From Liolophura sinensis (taxonomy: Eukaryota; Mollusca; Polyplacophora; Chitonida; Chitonidae): a stretch of DNA of 64,000 nt. Where the stretch lies: assembly GCF_032854445.1 (NCBI RefSeq), contig NW_027018178.1:1-64000 (forward strand), written 5' to 3'. The position numbers and the translations under genes are program-made. The notes beneath the pieces were generated by a model that was not told the DNA's origin, did no database searches, and saw only the letters and a program-made list of their open reading frames with translations. Shown one piece after another: positions 37,601 through 52,178 of the stretch. Numbering within the stretch: position 1 is the stretch's first letter; each line of letters starts with the position of its first letter.

Positions 37601-40600
37601 TTTTTACCTGGTCTTTTTGTTAATTGAAATCGGCTAAACTGTACTCTGTACAATCGCGACTGGTCATTACTATATTCAACTTTTGACTATAAGTTATGTG
37701 CCCTTCGTAGCCCAGAAGACCTGAAATCTTTGGGCTAAGCCCATTTAACTCACCCAGCAATTGCCTTACTTCTAAGTGCAAGACAATCTCAATGTCTTTA
37801 TCTACGTGTAGAAAAACCACACCATTTGTACGTGAAAAACACAAGGTACTTGATACAGTCTGCTGTAAAAAGTACAACTGAACACTGACCCACTTCAGTA
37901 AGGTGCCAAAAGATGCGGAATTGAGCCAGGCATCGGCAGCTGTTGAAAAATTGCAAATTTCCCTGGTTTCCATGGAGTAAGAGCCGTTGCTGGGCACGTG
38001 ATTTTGACATAAATTATCATTGATCTGTCGCTACAGCCAAAAGTATTGGTCGGAGAGCAACGCGGTTTGCACCATTCGATTTCTCGTCACAAAATACGTC
38101 GGATTAGCTTCTTACTAGTAGCACTGGAACAGTTTTTCCACTTTTGCATTTTTACCTGGTCTTTTTGTTAATTGAAATCGGCTACACTGTACTCTGTACA
38201 ATCGCGACTGGTCATTACTATATTCAACTTTTGACTATAAGTTATGTGCCCTTCGGTAGCCCAGAAGACGTCAAATCTTTGGGCTAAGCCCATTTAACTC
38301 ACCCAGCAATTGCCTTACTTCTAAGTGCAAGACAATCTTAATGTCTTTATCTACGTGTAGAAAAAACCACACCATTTGTACGTGAAAAACACAAGGTACT
38401 TGATACAGTCTGCTGTAAAAAGTACAACTGAACACTGACCCACTTCAGTAAGGTGCCAAAAGATGCGGAATTGAGCCAGGCATCGGCAGCTGTTGAAAAA
38501 TTGCAAATTTCCCTGGTTTCCATGGAGTAAGAGCCGTTGCTGGGCACGTGATTATGACATAAATGATCATTCAATTGTCACTACAGCCAAAAGTATTGGT
38601 CGGAGAGCAACGCGGTTTGCACCATTCGATTCTCGTCACAAAATACGTCGGATTAGCCTCTTACCAGCAGCACTGGAACAGTTTTTTCCACTTTTGCATT
38701 TTTTACCTGGTCTTTTTCTTATTTGAAATCGGCTACACTGTACTCTGTACAATCGCGACTGGTCATTACTATATTCAACTTTTGATTATAAGTTATGTGC
38801 CCTTCGGTAGCCCAGAAGACGTCAAATCTTTCGGCTAAGCCCATTTTAACTCACCCAGCAATTGTCTTACTTCTAAGTGCAAGACAATCTCAATGTCTTT
38901 ATCTACGTGTAGAAAAACCAGACCATTTGTACATAAAAAACACAAGGTACTTGATACAGTCTGCTGTAAAAAGTACAACTAAACACTGACCCACATTTAT
39001 AAGGTGCCAAAAGATGTGGAATTGTGCCAGGCATCGGCAGCTGTTAAAAATTGCAAATATCCCTGGTTTCCATGGAGTAAGAGCCGTTGCTGGGCACGTG
39101 ATTATGACATCAATGATCATTGATCTGTCGCTACAGCTAAAAGTATTGGTCGGAGAGCAACGCGGTTTGCACCATTCGATTTCTCGTCACAAAATACGTT
39201 GGATTAGGCTCTTACTAGTAGCACTGGAACAGTTTTTCCACTTTTGCATTTTTACCTGGTCTTTTTGTTATTGAAATCGGCTAAACTGTACTCTGTACAA
39301 TCGCGACTGGTCATTACTATATTCAACTTTTGATTATAAGTTATGTGCCCTTCGGTAGCCCAGAAGACGTCAATCTTTCGGCTAAGCCCATTTAACTCAC
39401 CCAGCAATTGCCTTACTTCTAAGTCCAAGACAATCTCAATGTCTTTATCTACGTGTAGAAAAACCACACCACTTGTACATAAAAAACACAAGGTACTTGA
39501 TACAGTCTGCTGTAAAAGTACAACTGAACACTGACCCACTTCAGTAAGGTGCCAAAAGATGCGGAATTGAGCCAGGCATCGGCAGCTGTTGAAAAATTAC
39601 AAATTTCCATGGTTTCCATGGAGTAAGAGCCGTTGCTGGGCACGTGATTATGACATAAATGATCATTCAATTGTCACTACAGCCAAAAGTATTGGTCGGA
39701 GAGCAACGCGGTTTGCACCATTCGATTTGTCGTCACAAAAATACGTCGGAATTAGCATCTTACCAGCAGCACTGGAACAGTTTGTCCACTTTTGCATTTT
39801 TGCCTGGTCTTTTTGTTAATTGAAATCGGCTACACTGTACTCTACAATCGCGACTGGTCATTACTATATTCAACTTTTGACTATAAGTTATGTGCCCTTC
39901 GGTAGCCAGAAGACCTGAAATCTTTGGGCCAAGCCCATTTAACTCACCAGCAATTGTCTTACTTCTAAGTCCAAGACATTCTCAATGTCTTTATCTACGG
40001 TGTAGAAAAACCACACCATTTGTACGTGAAAACCACAAGGTACTTGATACAGTCTGCTGTAAAAAGTACAACTGAACACTGACCCACTTCAGTAAGGTGC
40101 CAAAAGATGCGGAATTGAGCCAGGCATCGGCAGCTGTTGAAAAATTGCAAATTTCCCTGGTTTCCATGGAGTAAGAGCCGTTGCTGGGCACGTGATTATG
40201 ACATAAATGATCATTCAAATTGTCACTACAGGCAAAAGTATTGGTCGGAGAGCAACGCGGTTTTGCACCATTCGATTTCTCGTCACAAAATACGTCGGAT
40301 TAGCCTCTTACCAGCAGCACTGGAATAGTTTTTCCACTTTTGCATTTTTACCTGGTCTTTTTCTTAATTGAAATCGGCTACACTGTACTCTGTACAATCG
40401 CGACTGGTCATTACTATATTCAACTTTTGACTATAAGTTATGTGCCCTTCGGTAGCCCAGAAGACGTCAAATCTTTCGGCCAAGCCATTTAACTCACCCA
40501 GCAATTGTCTTACTTCTAAGTGCAAGACAATCTCAATGGCTTTCTCTACGTGTAGAAAAACCAGACCATTTGTACATAAAAAACACAAGGTACTTGACAC

Positions 40601-43600
40601 AGTCTGCTGTAAAAAGTACAACTAAACACTGACCCACATTTATAAGGTGCCAAAAGATGTGGAATTGGGCCAGGCATCGGCAGCTGTTAAAAAATTGCAA
40701 ATATCCCTGGTTTCCATGGAGTAAGAGCCGTTGCTGGGCACGTGATTATGACATCAATGATCATTGATCTGTCGCTACAGCCAAAAGTATTGGTCGGAGA
40801 GCAACGCGGTTTGCACCATTCGATTTCTCGTCACGAAATACGTCGGATTAGTCTCTTACTAGTAGCACTGGAACAGTTGTTTCCACTTTTGCATTTTTGC
40901 TTTGTCTTTTTGTTAATTGAAATCGGCTAAACTGTACTCTGTACAATCGCGACTGGTCATTACTATATTCAACTTTTGACTATAAGTTATGTGCCCTTCG
41001 GTAGCCCAGAAGACGTCAAATCTTTCGGCTAAGCCCATTTAACTCACCCAGCAATTGCCTTACTTCTAAGTGCAAGACAATCTCAATGTCTTTATCTAGG
41101 TGTAGAAAAACCACACCAATTGTACGTGAAAAACACAAGGTACTTGATACAGTCTGCTGTAAAAAGTACAACTGAACACTGACCCACTTCAGTAAGGTGC
41201 CAAAAGATGCGGAATTGAGCCAGGCATCGGCAGCTGTTGTAAAACTGCAAATTTCCCTGGTTTCCATGGAGGAAGAGCCGTTGCTGTGCACGTGATTATG
41301 ACATAAATGATCATTCAATTGTCACTACAGCCAAAAGTATTGGTCGGAGAGCAACGCGGTTTGCACCATTCGATTTGTCGTCACAAAATACGTCGGATTA
41401 GTCTCTTACCAGCAGCACTGGAACAGTTTTTCCACTTTTGCATTTTTGCCTGGTCTTTTTGTTAATTGAAATCGGCTACAATGTACTCTGTACATGCGAC
41501 TGGTCATTACTATATTCAACTTTTGACTATAAGTTATGTGCCCTTCGGTAGCCCAGAAGACCTGAAATCTTTGGGCTAAGCCCATTTAACTCACCCAGCA
41601 ATTGCCTTACTTCTAAGTGCAAGACAATTTCAATGTCTTTATCTACGTGTAGAAAAACCAGACCATTTGTACGTGAAAAACACAAGGTACTTGATACAGT
41701 CTGCTGTAAAAAGTACAACTGAACACTAACCCACTTCAGTAAGGTACCAAAAGATGCGGAATTGAGACAGGCATCGGCAGCTGTTGAAAAATTGCAAATT
41801 TCCCTGGTTTCCATGGAGTAAGAGCCGATGCTACGCACGTGATTATGACATAAATGATCATTCAATTGTCGCTACAGCCAAAAGTATTGGTCGGAGAGCA
41901 ACGCGGATTGCACCATTCGATTTCTCGTCACAAAATACGTCGGATTAGGCTCTTACTAGTAGCACTGGAACAGTTTTTCCACTTTTGCATTTTTGCCTTG
42001 TCTTTTTGTTAATTGAAATCGGCTACACTGTACTCTGTACAATCGCGACTGGTCATTACTATATTCAACTTTTGACTATAAGTTATGTGCCCTTCGGTAG
42101 CCCAGAAGACCTGAAATCTTTGGGCCAAGCCCACTTAACTCACCCAGCAATTGTCTTACTTCTAAGTGCAAGACAATCTCAATGTCTTTATCTACGTGTA
42201 GAAAAACCACACCATTTGTACGTGAAAACCACAAGGTACTTGATACAGTCTGCTGTAAAAAGTACAACTGAACACTGACCCACTTCAGTAAGGTGCCAAA
42301 AGATGCGGAATTGAGCCAGGCATCGCAGCTGTTGAAAAATTGCAAATATCCCTGGTTTCCATGGAGTAAGAGCCGTTGCTGGGCACGTGATTATGACATA
42401 AATGATCATTCAATTGTCACTACAGCCAAAAGTATTGGTCGGAGAGCAACGCGGTTTGCACCATTCGATTTTTCGTCACAAAATACGTCGGATTAGCCTC
42501 TTACCAGCAGCACTGGAACAGTTTTTCCACTTTTGCATTTTTACCTGGTCTTTTTCTTAATTGAAATCGGCTACACTGTACTCTGTACAATCGCCACTGG
42601 TCATTACTATATTCAACTTTTGACTATAAGTTATGTGCCCTTCGGTAGCCCAGAAGACGTCAAATCTTTGGGCTAAGCCCATTTAACTCACCCAGCAATT
42701 GTCTTACTTCTAAGTGCAAGACAATCTTAATGTCTTTATCTACGTGTAGAAAAACCACACCATTTGTACGTGAAAAACACAAGGTACTTGATACAGTCTG
42801 CTGTAAAAAGTACAACTAAACACTGACCCACTTCAGTAAGGTGCCAAAAGATGCGAAATTGAGCCAGGCATCGGCAGCTGTTTGAAAAATTGCAAATTTC
42901 CCTGGTTTCCATGGAGTAAGAGGCCGTTGCTGGGCACGTGATTATGACATAAATGATCATTCAATTGTCACTACAGCCAAAAGTATTGGTCGGAGAGCAA
43001 CGCGGTTTGCACCATTCGATTTGTCGTCACAAAATACGTCGGATTAGCCTCTTACCAGCAGCACTGGAACAGTTTTTCCACTTTTGCATTTTTGCCTGGT
43101 CTTTTTCTTAATTGAAACCGGCTACACTGTACTCTGTACAATCGCGACTGGTCATTACTATATTCAACTTTTGACTACAAGTTATGTGCCCTTCGGTAGC
43201 CCAGAAGACCTGAAATCTTTGGGCCAATCCCATTTAACTCACCCAGCAATTGTCTTACTTCTAAGTGCAAGACAATCTTAATGTCTTTATCTACGTGTAG
43301 AAAAACCAGACCACTTGTACATAAAAACACAAGGTACTTGATACAGTCTGCTGTAAAAAGTACAACTAAACACTGACCCACATTTATAAGGTGCCAAAAA
43401 ATGCGGAATTGGGCCAGGCATCGGCAGCTGTTAAAAAATTGCAAATATCCCTGGTTTCCATGGAGTAAGAGCCGTTGCTGGGCACGTGATTATGACATCA
43501 ATGATCATTGAATTGTCGCTACAGCCAAAAGTATTAGTCGGAGAGCAACGCGGTTTGCACCATTCGATTTCTCGTCACAAAATACGTCGGATTAGCCTCT

Positions 43601-45033
43601 TACCAGCAGCACTGGAACAGTTTTTCCACTTTTACATTTTTACCTGGTCTTTTTGTTAATTGAAATCGGCTACACTGTACTCTGTACAATCGCGACTGGT
43701 CATTACTATATTCAACATTTGATTATAAGTTATGTGCCCTTCGGTAGCCCAGAAGACGTCAAATCTTTGGGCTAAGCCCATTTAACTCACCCAGCAATTG
43801 TCTTACTTCTAAGTCCAAGACAATCTCAATGTCTTTATCTACGTGTAGAAAAACCAGACCATTTGTACATAAAAAACACAAGGTACTTGATACAGTCTGC
43901 TTTAAAAAGTACAACTAAACACTGACCCACATTTATAAGGTGCCAAAAGATGCAGAATTGGGCCAGGCATCGGCAGCTGTTAAAAAATTGCAAATATCCC
44001 TGGTTTCCATGGAGTAAGAGCCGTTGCTGGGCACGTGATTATGACATAAATGATCATTCAATTGTCACTACAGCCAAAAATATTAGTCGGAGAGCAACGC
44101 GGTTTGCACCATTCGATTTCTCGTGACAAAATACCTCGGATTAGCCTCTTACTAGTAGCACTGGAACAGTTTTTCCACTTTTGCATTTTTGCCTGGTCTT
44201 TTTGTTAATTGAAACCGGCTACACTGTACTCTGTACAATCGCGACTGGTCATTACTATATTCAACATTTGACTATAAGTTATGTGCCCTTCGGTAGCCCA
44301 GAAGACGCCAAATCTTTGGGCTAAGCCCATTTAACTCACCCAGCAATTGTCTTACTTCTAAGTGCAAGACAATCTTAATGTCTTTATCTACGTGTAGAAA
44401 AACCAGACCACTTGTACATAAAAACACAAGGTACTTGATACAGTCTGCTGTAAAAAGTACAACTAAACACTGACCCACATTTATAAGGTGCCAAAAGATG
44501 CGGAATTGGGCCAGGCATCGGCAGCTGTTAAAAAATTGCAAATATCCCTGGTTTCCATGGAGTAAGAGCCGTTGCTGGGCACGTGATTATGACATAAATG
44601 ATCATTCAATTGTCGCTACAGCCAAAAGTATTAGTCGGAGAGCAACGCGGTTTGCACCATTCGATTTCTCGTCACAAAATACGTCGGATTAGCCTCTTAC
44701 CAGAAGCACTGGAACAGTTTTTCCACTTTTGCATTTTTACCTGGTCTTTTTGTTAATTGAAATCGGCTACACTGTACACTGTACAATCGCGACTGGTCAT
44801 TACTATATTCAACATTTGACTATAAGTTATGTGCCCTTCGGTAGCCCAGAAGACGCCAAATCTTTGGGCTAAGCCCATTTAACTCACCCAGCAATTGCCT
44901 TACTTCTAAGTGCAAGACAATCTCAATGTCTTTATCTACGTGTAGAAAAACCACACCATTTGTACGTGAAAAACACAAGGCACTTGATACAGTCTGCTGT
45001 AAAAAGTACAACTGACCACAGACCCACATGAAT
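34603..45033 (+). repeat. Irregular satellite segment, 19 monomers
   Basis: Monomers start at 34603, 35152, 35702, 36252, 36803, 37352, 37900, 38450, 39001, 39546, 40094, 40644, 41194, 41741, 42290, 42838, 43388, 43937 and 44485. TTTATAAGG-junction and TTCAGTAAGG-junction monomers alternate without a fixed cycle. TTTTGACATAAATTATCATTGATC occurs, split here as TTTTGACATAAATT + ATCATTGATC, in the monomers at 35702, 36252 and 37900. Unit lengths are 545-551 with many private 1 bp indels. I could not define a stable HOR by eye. The segment separates the left (TTTTT/AACATG) and right (ATGAATAAGG) domains. Confidence 0.8.
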
Positions 45034-48000
45034 AAGGTGCCAAAAGATGCGGAATTGAGCCAGGCATCGGCAGCTGTTGAAAAATTGCAAATTTCCCTGG
45101 TTTCCATGGAGTAAGAGCCGTTGCTGGGCACGTGATTATGACATAAATGATCATTCAATTGTCACTACAGGCAAAAGTATTGGTCGGAGAGCAACGCGGT
45201 TTGCACCAGTCGATTTGTCGTCACAAAATACGTCGGATTAGCCTCTTACCAGAAGCACTGGAACAGTTTTTCCACTTTTGCATTTTTGCCTGGTCTTTTT
45301 GTTAATTGAAACCGGCTACACTGCACTCTGTACAATCGCGACTGGTCATTACTATATTCAACTTTTGACTATAAGTTATGTGCCCTTCGGTAGCCCAGAA
45401 GACCTGAAATCTTTGGGCTAAGCCCATTTAACTCACCCAGCAATTGTCTTACTTCTAAGTACAAGACAATCTCAATGTCTTTATCTACGTGTAGAAAAAC
45501 CACACCATTTGTACGTGAAAAACACAAGGTACTTGATACAGTCTGCTGTAAAAAGTACAACTGACCACAGACCCACATGAATAAGGTGCCAAAAGATGCG
45601 GAATTGAGCCAGGCATCGGCAGCTGTTGAAAAATTGCAAATTTCCCTGGTTTCCATGGAGTAAGAGCCGTTGCTGGGCACGTGATTATGACATAAATGAT
45701 CATTCAATTGTCGCTACAGCCAAAAGTATTGGTCGGAGAGCAACGCGGATTGCACCATTCGATTTTTCGTCACAAAATACGTCGGATTAGCCTCTTACCA
45801 GCAGCACTGGAACAGTTTTTCCACTTTTGCATTTTTACCTGGTCTTTTTGTTAATTGAAATCGGCTACACTGTACTCTGTACAATCGCGACTGGTCATTA
45901 CTATATTCAACATTTGACTATAAGTTATGTGCCCTTCGGTAGCCCAGAAGACGCCCAATCTTTGGGCTAAGCCCATTTAACTCACCCAGCAATTGCCTTA
46001 CTTCTAAGTGCAAGACAATCTCAATGTCTTTATCTACGTGTAGAAAAACCACACCATTTGTACGTGAAAAACACAAGGTACTTGATACAGTCTGCTGTAA
46101 AAAGTACAACTGACCACAGACCCACATGAATAAAGTGCCAAAAGATGCGGAATTGAGCCAGGCATCGGCAGCTGTTGAAAAATTGCAAATTTCCCTGGTT
46201 TCCATGGAGTAAGAGCCGTTGCTGGGCACGTGATCATGACATAGATGATCATTCAATTGTCACTACAGCCAAAAGTATTGGTCGGAGAGCAACGCGGTTT
46301 TCACCATTCGATTTCTCGTCACAAAATACGTCGGATTAGCCTCTTACCAGCAGCACTGGAACAGTTTTTCCACTTTTGCATTTTTGCCTGGTCTTTTTGT
46401 TAATTGAAATCGGCTACACTGTACTCTGTACAATCGCGACTGGTTATTACTATATTCAACTTTTGACTATAAGTTATGTGCCCTTCGGTAGCCCAGAAGA
46501 CCTGAAATCTTTGGGCTAAGCCCATTTAACTCACCCAGCAATTGCCTTACTTCTAAGTGCAAGACAATCTCAATGTCTTTATCTAGGTGTAGAAAAAACC
46601 ACACCATTTGTACGTGAAAAACACAAGGTACTTGATACAGTCTGCTGTAAAAAGTACAACTGACCACAGACCCACATGAATAAGGTGCCAAAAGATGCGG
46701 AATTGAGCCAGGCATCGGCAGCTGTTGAAAAATTGCAAATTTCCCTGGTTTCCATGGAGTAAGAACCGTTGCTGGGCACGTGATTATGACATAAATGATC
46801 ATTCAATTGTCACTACAGCCAAAAGTATTGGTCGGAGAGCTACGCGGTTTGCACCATTCGATTTGTCGTCACAAAATACGTCGGATTAGCCTCTTACCAG
46901 CAGCACTGGAACAGTTTTTTCCACTTTTGCATTTTTGCCTGGTCTTTTTGTTAATTGAAATCGGCTACACTGTACTCTGTACAATCGCGACTGGTCATTA
47001 CTATATTCAACTTTTGACTATAAGTTATGTGCCCTTCGGTAGCCCAGAAGACCTGAAATCTTTGGGCTAAGCCCATTTAACTCACCCAGCAATTGCCTTA
47101 CTTCTAAGTGCAAGACAATCTCAATGTCTTTATCTAGGTGTAGAAAAACCACACCATTTGTACGTGAAAAACACAAGGTACTTGATACAGTCTGCTGTAA
47201 AAAGTACAACTGACCACAGACCCACATGAATAAGGTGCCAAAAGATGCGGAATTGAGCCAGGCATCGGCAGCTGTTGAAAAATTGCAAATTTCCCTGGTT
47301 TCCATGGAGTAAGAACCGTTGCTACGCACGTGATTATGACATAAATGATCATTCAATTGTCACTACAGCCAAAACTATTGGTCGGAGAGCAACGCGGTTT
47401 GCACCATTCGATTTGTCGTCACAAAATACGTCGGATTAGCCTCTTACCAGCAGCACTGGAACAGTTTTTCCACTTTTGCATTTTTGCCTGGTCTTTTTGT
47501 TAATTGAAACCGGCTACACTATACTCTGTACAATCGCGACTGGTCATTACTATATTCAACTTTTGACTACAAGTTATGTGCCCTTCGGTAGCCCAGAAGA
47601 CCTGAAATCTTTGGGCCAAGCCCATTTAACTCACCCAGCAATTGTCTTACTTCTAAGTCCAAGACAATCTCAATGTCTTTATCTACGTGTAGAAAAACCA
47701 GACCACTTGTACATAAAAACACAAGGTACTTGATACAGTCTGCTGTAAAAAGTACAACTGACCACAGACCCACATGAATAAGGTGCCAAAAGATGCGGAA
47801 TTGAGCCAGGCATCGGCAGGTGTTGAAAAATTGCAAATTTCCTGGTTTCCATGGAGTAAGAGCCGTTGCTGGGCACGTGATTATGACATAAATGATCATT
47901 CAATTGTCACTACAGGCAAAAGTATTGGTCGGAGAGCAACGCGGTTTGCACATTCGATTTGTCGTCACAAAATACGTCGGATTAGCCTCCTACCAGCAGC

Positions 48001-48326
48001 ACTGGAACAGTTTTCCACTTTTGCATTTTTGCCTGGTCTTTTTGTTTATTGAAACCGGCCTACACTATACTCTGTACAATCGCGACTGGTCATTACTATA
48101 TTCAACTTTTGACTACAAGTTATGTGCCCTTCGGTAGCCCAGAAGACGTCAAATCTTTGGGCTAAGCCCATTTAACTCACCCAGCAATTGCCCTACTTCT
48201 AAGTGCAAGACAATTTCAATGTCTTTATCTACGTGTAGAAAAACCACACCATTTGTACGTGAAAAACACAAGGTACTTGATACAGTCTGCTGTAAAAAGT
48301 ACAGCTGAACACTGACCCACTTCAGT
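45034..48326 (+). repeat. Run of six monomers with the ATGAATAAGG junction
   Basis: Monomers start at 45034, 45583, 46132, 46682, 47232 and 47780. Each is preceded by CAACTGACCACAGACCC then ACATGAATAA, an allele I did not see anywhere before 45 kb. Elsewhere this allele is interspersed with other junctions, but here it occurs six times in succession. This fits local single-monomer amplification. The units still differ at other sites (GACCTG versus GACGCC, CAGACCACTTG versus CACACCATTTG), so they are not fresh identical copies. Confidence 0.87.
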
Positions 48327-51300
48327 AAGGTGCCAAAAGATCCGGAATTGAGCCAGGTATCGACAGCTGTTGGAAAAATTGCAAATTTCCCTGGTTTCCA
48401 TGGAGTAAGAGCCGTTGCTGGGCACGTGATTATGACATCAATGATCATTCAATTGTCACTACAGGCAAAAAGTATTGGTCGGACAGCAACGCGGTTTGCA
48501 CCATTCGACTTGTCGTCACAAAATACGTCGGATTAGCCTCTTACCAGCAGCACTGAACAATTTTTCCAATTTTGCATGTTTACCTGGTCTTTTTGGTAAT
48601 TGAAATCGGCTACACTGTACTCTGTACAATCGCGACTGGTCATTACTATATTCAACTTTTGACTATAAGTTATGTGCCCTTCGGTAGCCCAGAAGACGTC
48701 AAATCTTTCGGTTCAGCCCATTTAACTCACCCAGCAATTGTCTTACTTCTAAGTCCAAGACAATCTCAATGTCTTTATCTACGTGTAGAAAAACTAGACC
48801 ATTTGTACAAAAAAAACACAAGGTACTTGATACAGTCTGCTGTAAAAAGTAGAACTAAACACTGACCCACATTTATAAGGTGCCAAAAGATGCGGAATTG
48901 GGCCAGGCATCGGCAGCTGTTGAAAAATTGAAAATTTCCCTGGTTTCCATGGAGTAAGACCCGTTGCTACGCACGTGATTATGACATAAATGATCATTCA
49001 ATTGTAGCTACAGCCAAAAGTATTGGTCGGAGAGCAACGCGGATTGCACCATTCGATTTCTCGGTCACAAAGTACGTCGGATTAGCCTCTTACCAGCAGC
49101 ACTGGAACAGTTTTTTCCAGTTTTGCATTTTTGCCTGGTCTTTTTGTTAATTGAAATCGGCTACACTGTACTCTGTACAATCGCGACTGGTCATTACTAT
49201 ATTCAACTTTTGACTATAAGTTATGTGCCCTTCGGTAGCCCAGAAGACCTGAAATCTTTGGGCGAAGCCCATTTAACTCACCCAGCAATTGTCTTACTTC
49301 TAAGTCCAAGACAATCTCAATGTCTTTATCTACGTGTAGAAAAACCAGACCATTTGTACATAAAAAACACAAGGTACTTGATACAGTCTGCTGTGAAAAG
49401 TACAACTAAACACTGACCCACATTTATAAGGTGCCAAAAGATGCGGAATTGGGCCAGGCATCGGCAGCTGTTAAAAAAATTGCAAATATCCCTGGTTTCC
49501 ATGGAGTAAGAGCCGTTGCTGGGCACGTGATTATGACATCATATTCATTGAATTGTCGCTACAGCCAAAAGTATTGGTCGGAGAGCAACGCGGTTTGCAC
49601 CATTCGATTTCTCGTCACAAAATACGTCGGATTAGTCTCTTACCAGCAGCACTGGAACAGTTTTTCCACTTTTACATTTTTGCCTGGTTTTTTTGTTAAT
49701 TGAAATCGGCTAAACTGTACTATGTACCATCGCGACTGGTCATTATTATATATTTAACTTTTGACTATAAGTTCTGTGCCCCTTCGGTAGCCCAGAAGAC
49801 GTCAAATCTTTGGGCTAAGCCCATTAACTCACCCAGCAATTGCCTTACTTCTAAGTCCAAGACAATCTCACTGTCTTTATCTACGTGTAGAAAAACCACA
49901 CCATTTGTACATAAAAAAAACACAAGGTACTTGATACAGTCTGCTGTAAAAAGTACAACTGAACACTGACCCACTTCAGTAAGGTGCCCAAAGATTCGGA
50001 ATTGAGCCAGGCATCGGCAGCTGTTGAAAAATTGCAAATTTCCCTGGTTTCCATGGAGTAAGACCCGTTGCTACGCACGTGATTATGACATAAATGATCA
50101 TTCAATTGTAGCTACAGCCAAAAGTATTAGTCGGAGAGCAACGCGGTTTGCACCATTCGATTTGTCGTCACAAAATACGTCGGATTAGCCTCTTACCAGC
50201 AGCACTGGAACAATTTTTCCAATTTTGCATGTTTACCTGGTCTTTTTGGTAATTGAAATTGGCTACACTGTACTCTGTACAATCGCGACTGGTCATTACT
50301 ATATTCAACTTTTGACTATAAGTTATGTGCCCTTCGGTAGCCCAGAAGACGTCAAATCTTACGGTTAAGCCCATTTAACTCACCCAGCAATTGTCTTACT
50401 TCTAAGTCCAAGACAATCTCAATGTCTTTATCTACGTGTAGAAAAACTAGACCATTTGTACAAAAAAACACAAGGTACTTTATACAGTCTGCTGTAAAAA
50501 GTACAACTGACCACAGTCCCACATGAATAAGGTGCCAAAAGATGCGGAATTGGGCCAGGCATCGACAGCTGTTAAAAAATTGCAAATATCCCTGGTTTCC
50601 ATGGAGTAAGAGCCGTTGCTGGGCACGTGATTATGACATCAAGATTCATTGAATTGTCGCTACAGCCAAAAGTGTTGGTCGGAGAGCAACGCGGTTTGCA
50701 CCATTCGATTTCTCGTCACAAAATTACGTCGGATTAGCCTCTTACCAGCAGCACTGGAACAGTTTTTCCACTTTTGCATTTTTGCCTGGTCTTTTTGTTA
50801 ATTGAAATCGGCTACACTGTACTCTGTACAATCGCGACTGGTCATTACTATATTCAACTTTTGACTATAAGTTATGTGCCCTTCGGTAAGCCCAGAAGAC
50901 GTCAAATCTTTGGGCTAAACCCATTTAACTCACCCAGCAATTGTCTTACTTCTAAGTGCAAGACAATCTCAATGTCTTTATCTACGTGTAGAAAATCCAC
51001 ACCATTTGTACGTGAAAAACACAAGGTACTTGATACAGTCTGCTGTAAAAAGTACAACTAAACACTGACGCACATTTATAAGGTGCCAAAAGATGCGGAA
51101 TTGGGCCAGGCATCGGCAGCTGTTAAAAATTGCAAATATCCCTGGTTTCCATGGAGTAAGAGCCGTTGCTGGGCACGTGATTATGACATCAATGATCATT
51201 GAATTGTCGCTACAGCCAAAAGTATTGGTTGGAAAGCAACGCGGTTTGCACCATTCGATTTCTCGTCACAAAATACGTCGGATTAGCCTCTTACCAGCAG

Positions 51301-52178
51301 CACTGGAACAGTTTTTCCACTTTTGCATTTTTGCCTGGTCTTTTTGTTAATTGAAATCGGCTACACTGTACTCTGTACAATCGCGACTGGTCATTACTAC
51401 ATTCAACTTTTGACTATAAGTTATGTGCCCTTCGGTAGCCCAGAAGACCTGAAATCTTTGGGCTAAGCCCATTTAACTCACCCAGCAATTGCCTTACTTC
51501 TAAGTGCAAGACAATCCCAATGTCTTTATCTACGTGTAGAAAAACCAGACCATTTGTACGTGAAAAACACAAGGTACTTGATACAGTCTGCTGTAAAAAG
51601 TACAACTAAACACTGACCCACATTTATAAGGTGCCAAAAGATGCGGAATTGGGCCAAGCATCGGCAGGTGTGAAAAAATTGCAAATAAGCCTGGTTTCCA
51701 TGGAGTAAGAGCCGTTGCTGGGCACGTGATTATGACATCAATATTCATTGAATTGTCGCTACAGCCAAAAGTATTGGTCGGAGAGCAACGCGGTTTGCAC
51801 CATTCGATTTCTCGTCACAAAATACGTCGGATTAGCCTCTTACCAGCAGTCACTGGAACAGTTTTTCCACTTTGCATTTTTGCCTGGTCTTTTTGTTAAT
51901 TGAAATCGGCTACACTGTACTCTGTACAATCGCGACTGGTCATTAACTATATTCAACTTTTGACTATAAGTTATGTGCCCTTCGGTAGCCCAGAAGACCC
52001 TGAAATCTTTGGCTAAGCCCATTTAACTCACCCAGCAATTGCCTTACTTCTAAGTGCAAGACAATCTCAATGTCTTTATCTACGTGTAGAAAAACCACAC
52101 CATTTGTACGTGAAAAAACACAAGGTACTTGATACAGTCTGCTGTAAAAAGTACAACTGACCACAGACCCACATGAAT
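48327..52178 (+). repeat. Mixed satellite segment, 7 monomers
   Basis: Monomers start at 48327, 48877, 49428, 49981, 50529, 51080 and 51628. Junction alleles TTCAGTAAGG, TTTATAAGG and ATGAATAAGG are mixed. The monomer at 49428 has TATGTACCATCGCG, otherwise seen only in the monomer at 55858. The junction before 50529 reads CCACAGTCCC after CTTTATACAG, a combination shared only with the junction before 56407. Unit lengths are 547-553. The block is indel-rich. Confidence 0.8.

Noticed and set aside
48950-48985. CENP-B box candidate around ACCCGTTGCTACGCACG
   Set aside because: The reverse complement has CGGG and some spacing similarity, but the required TTCG and central A do not align. It is also present in only a few units.
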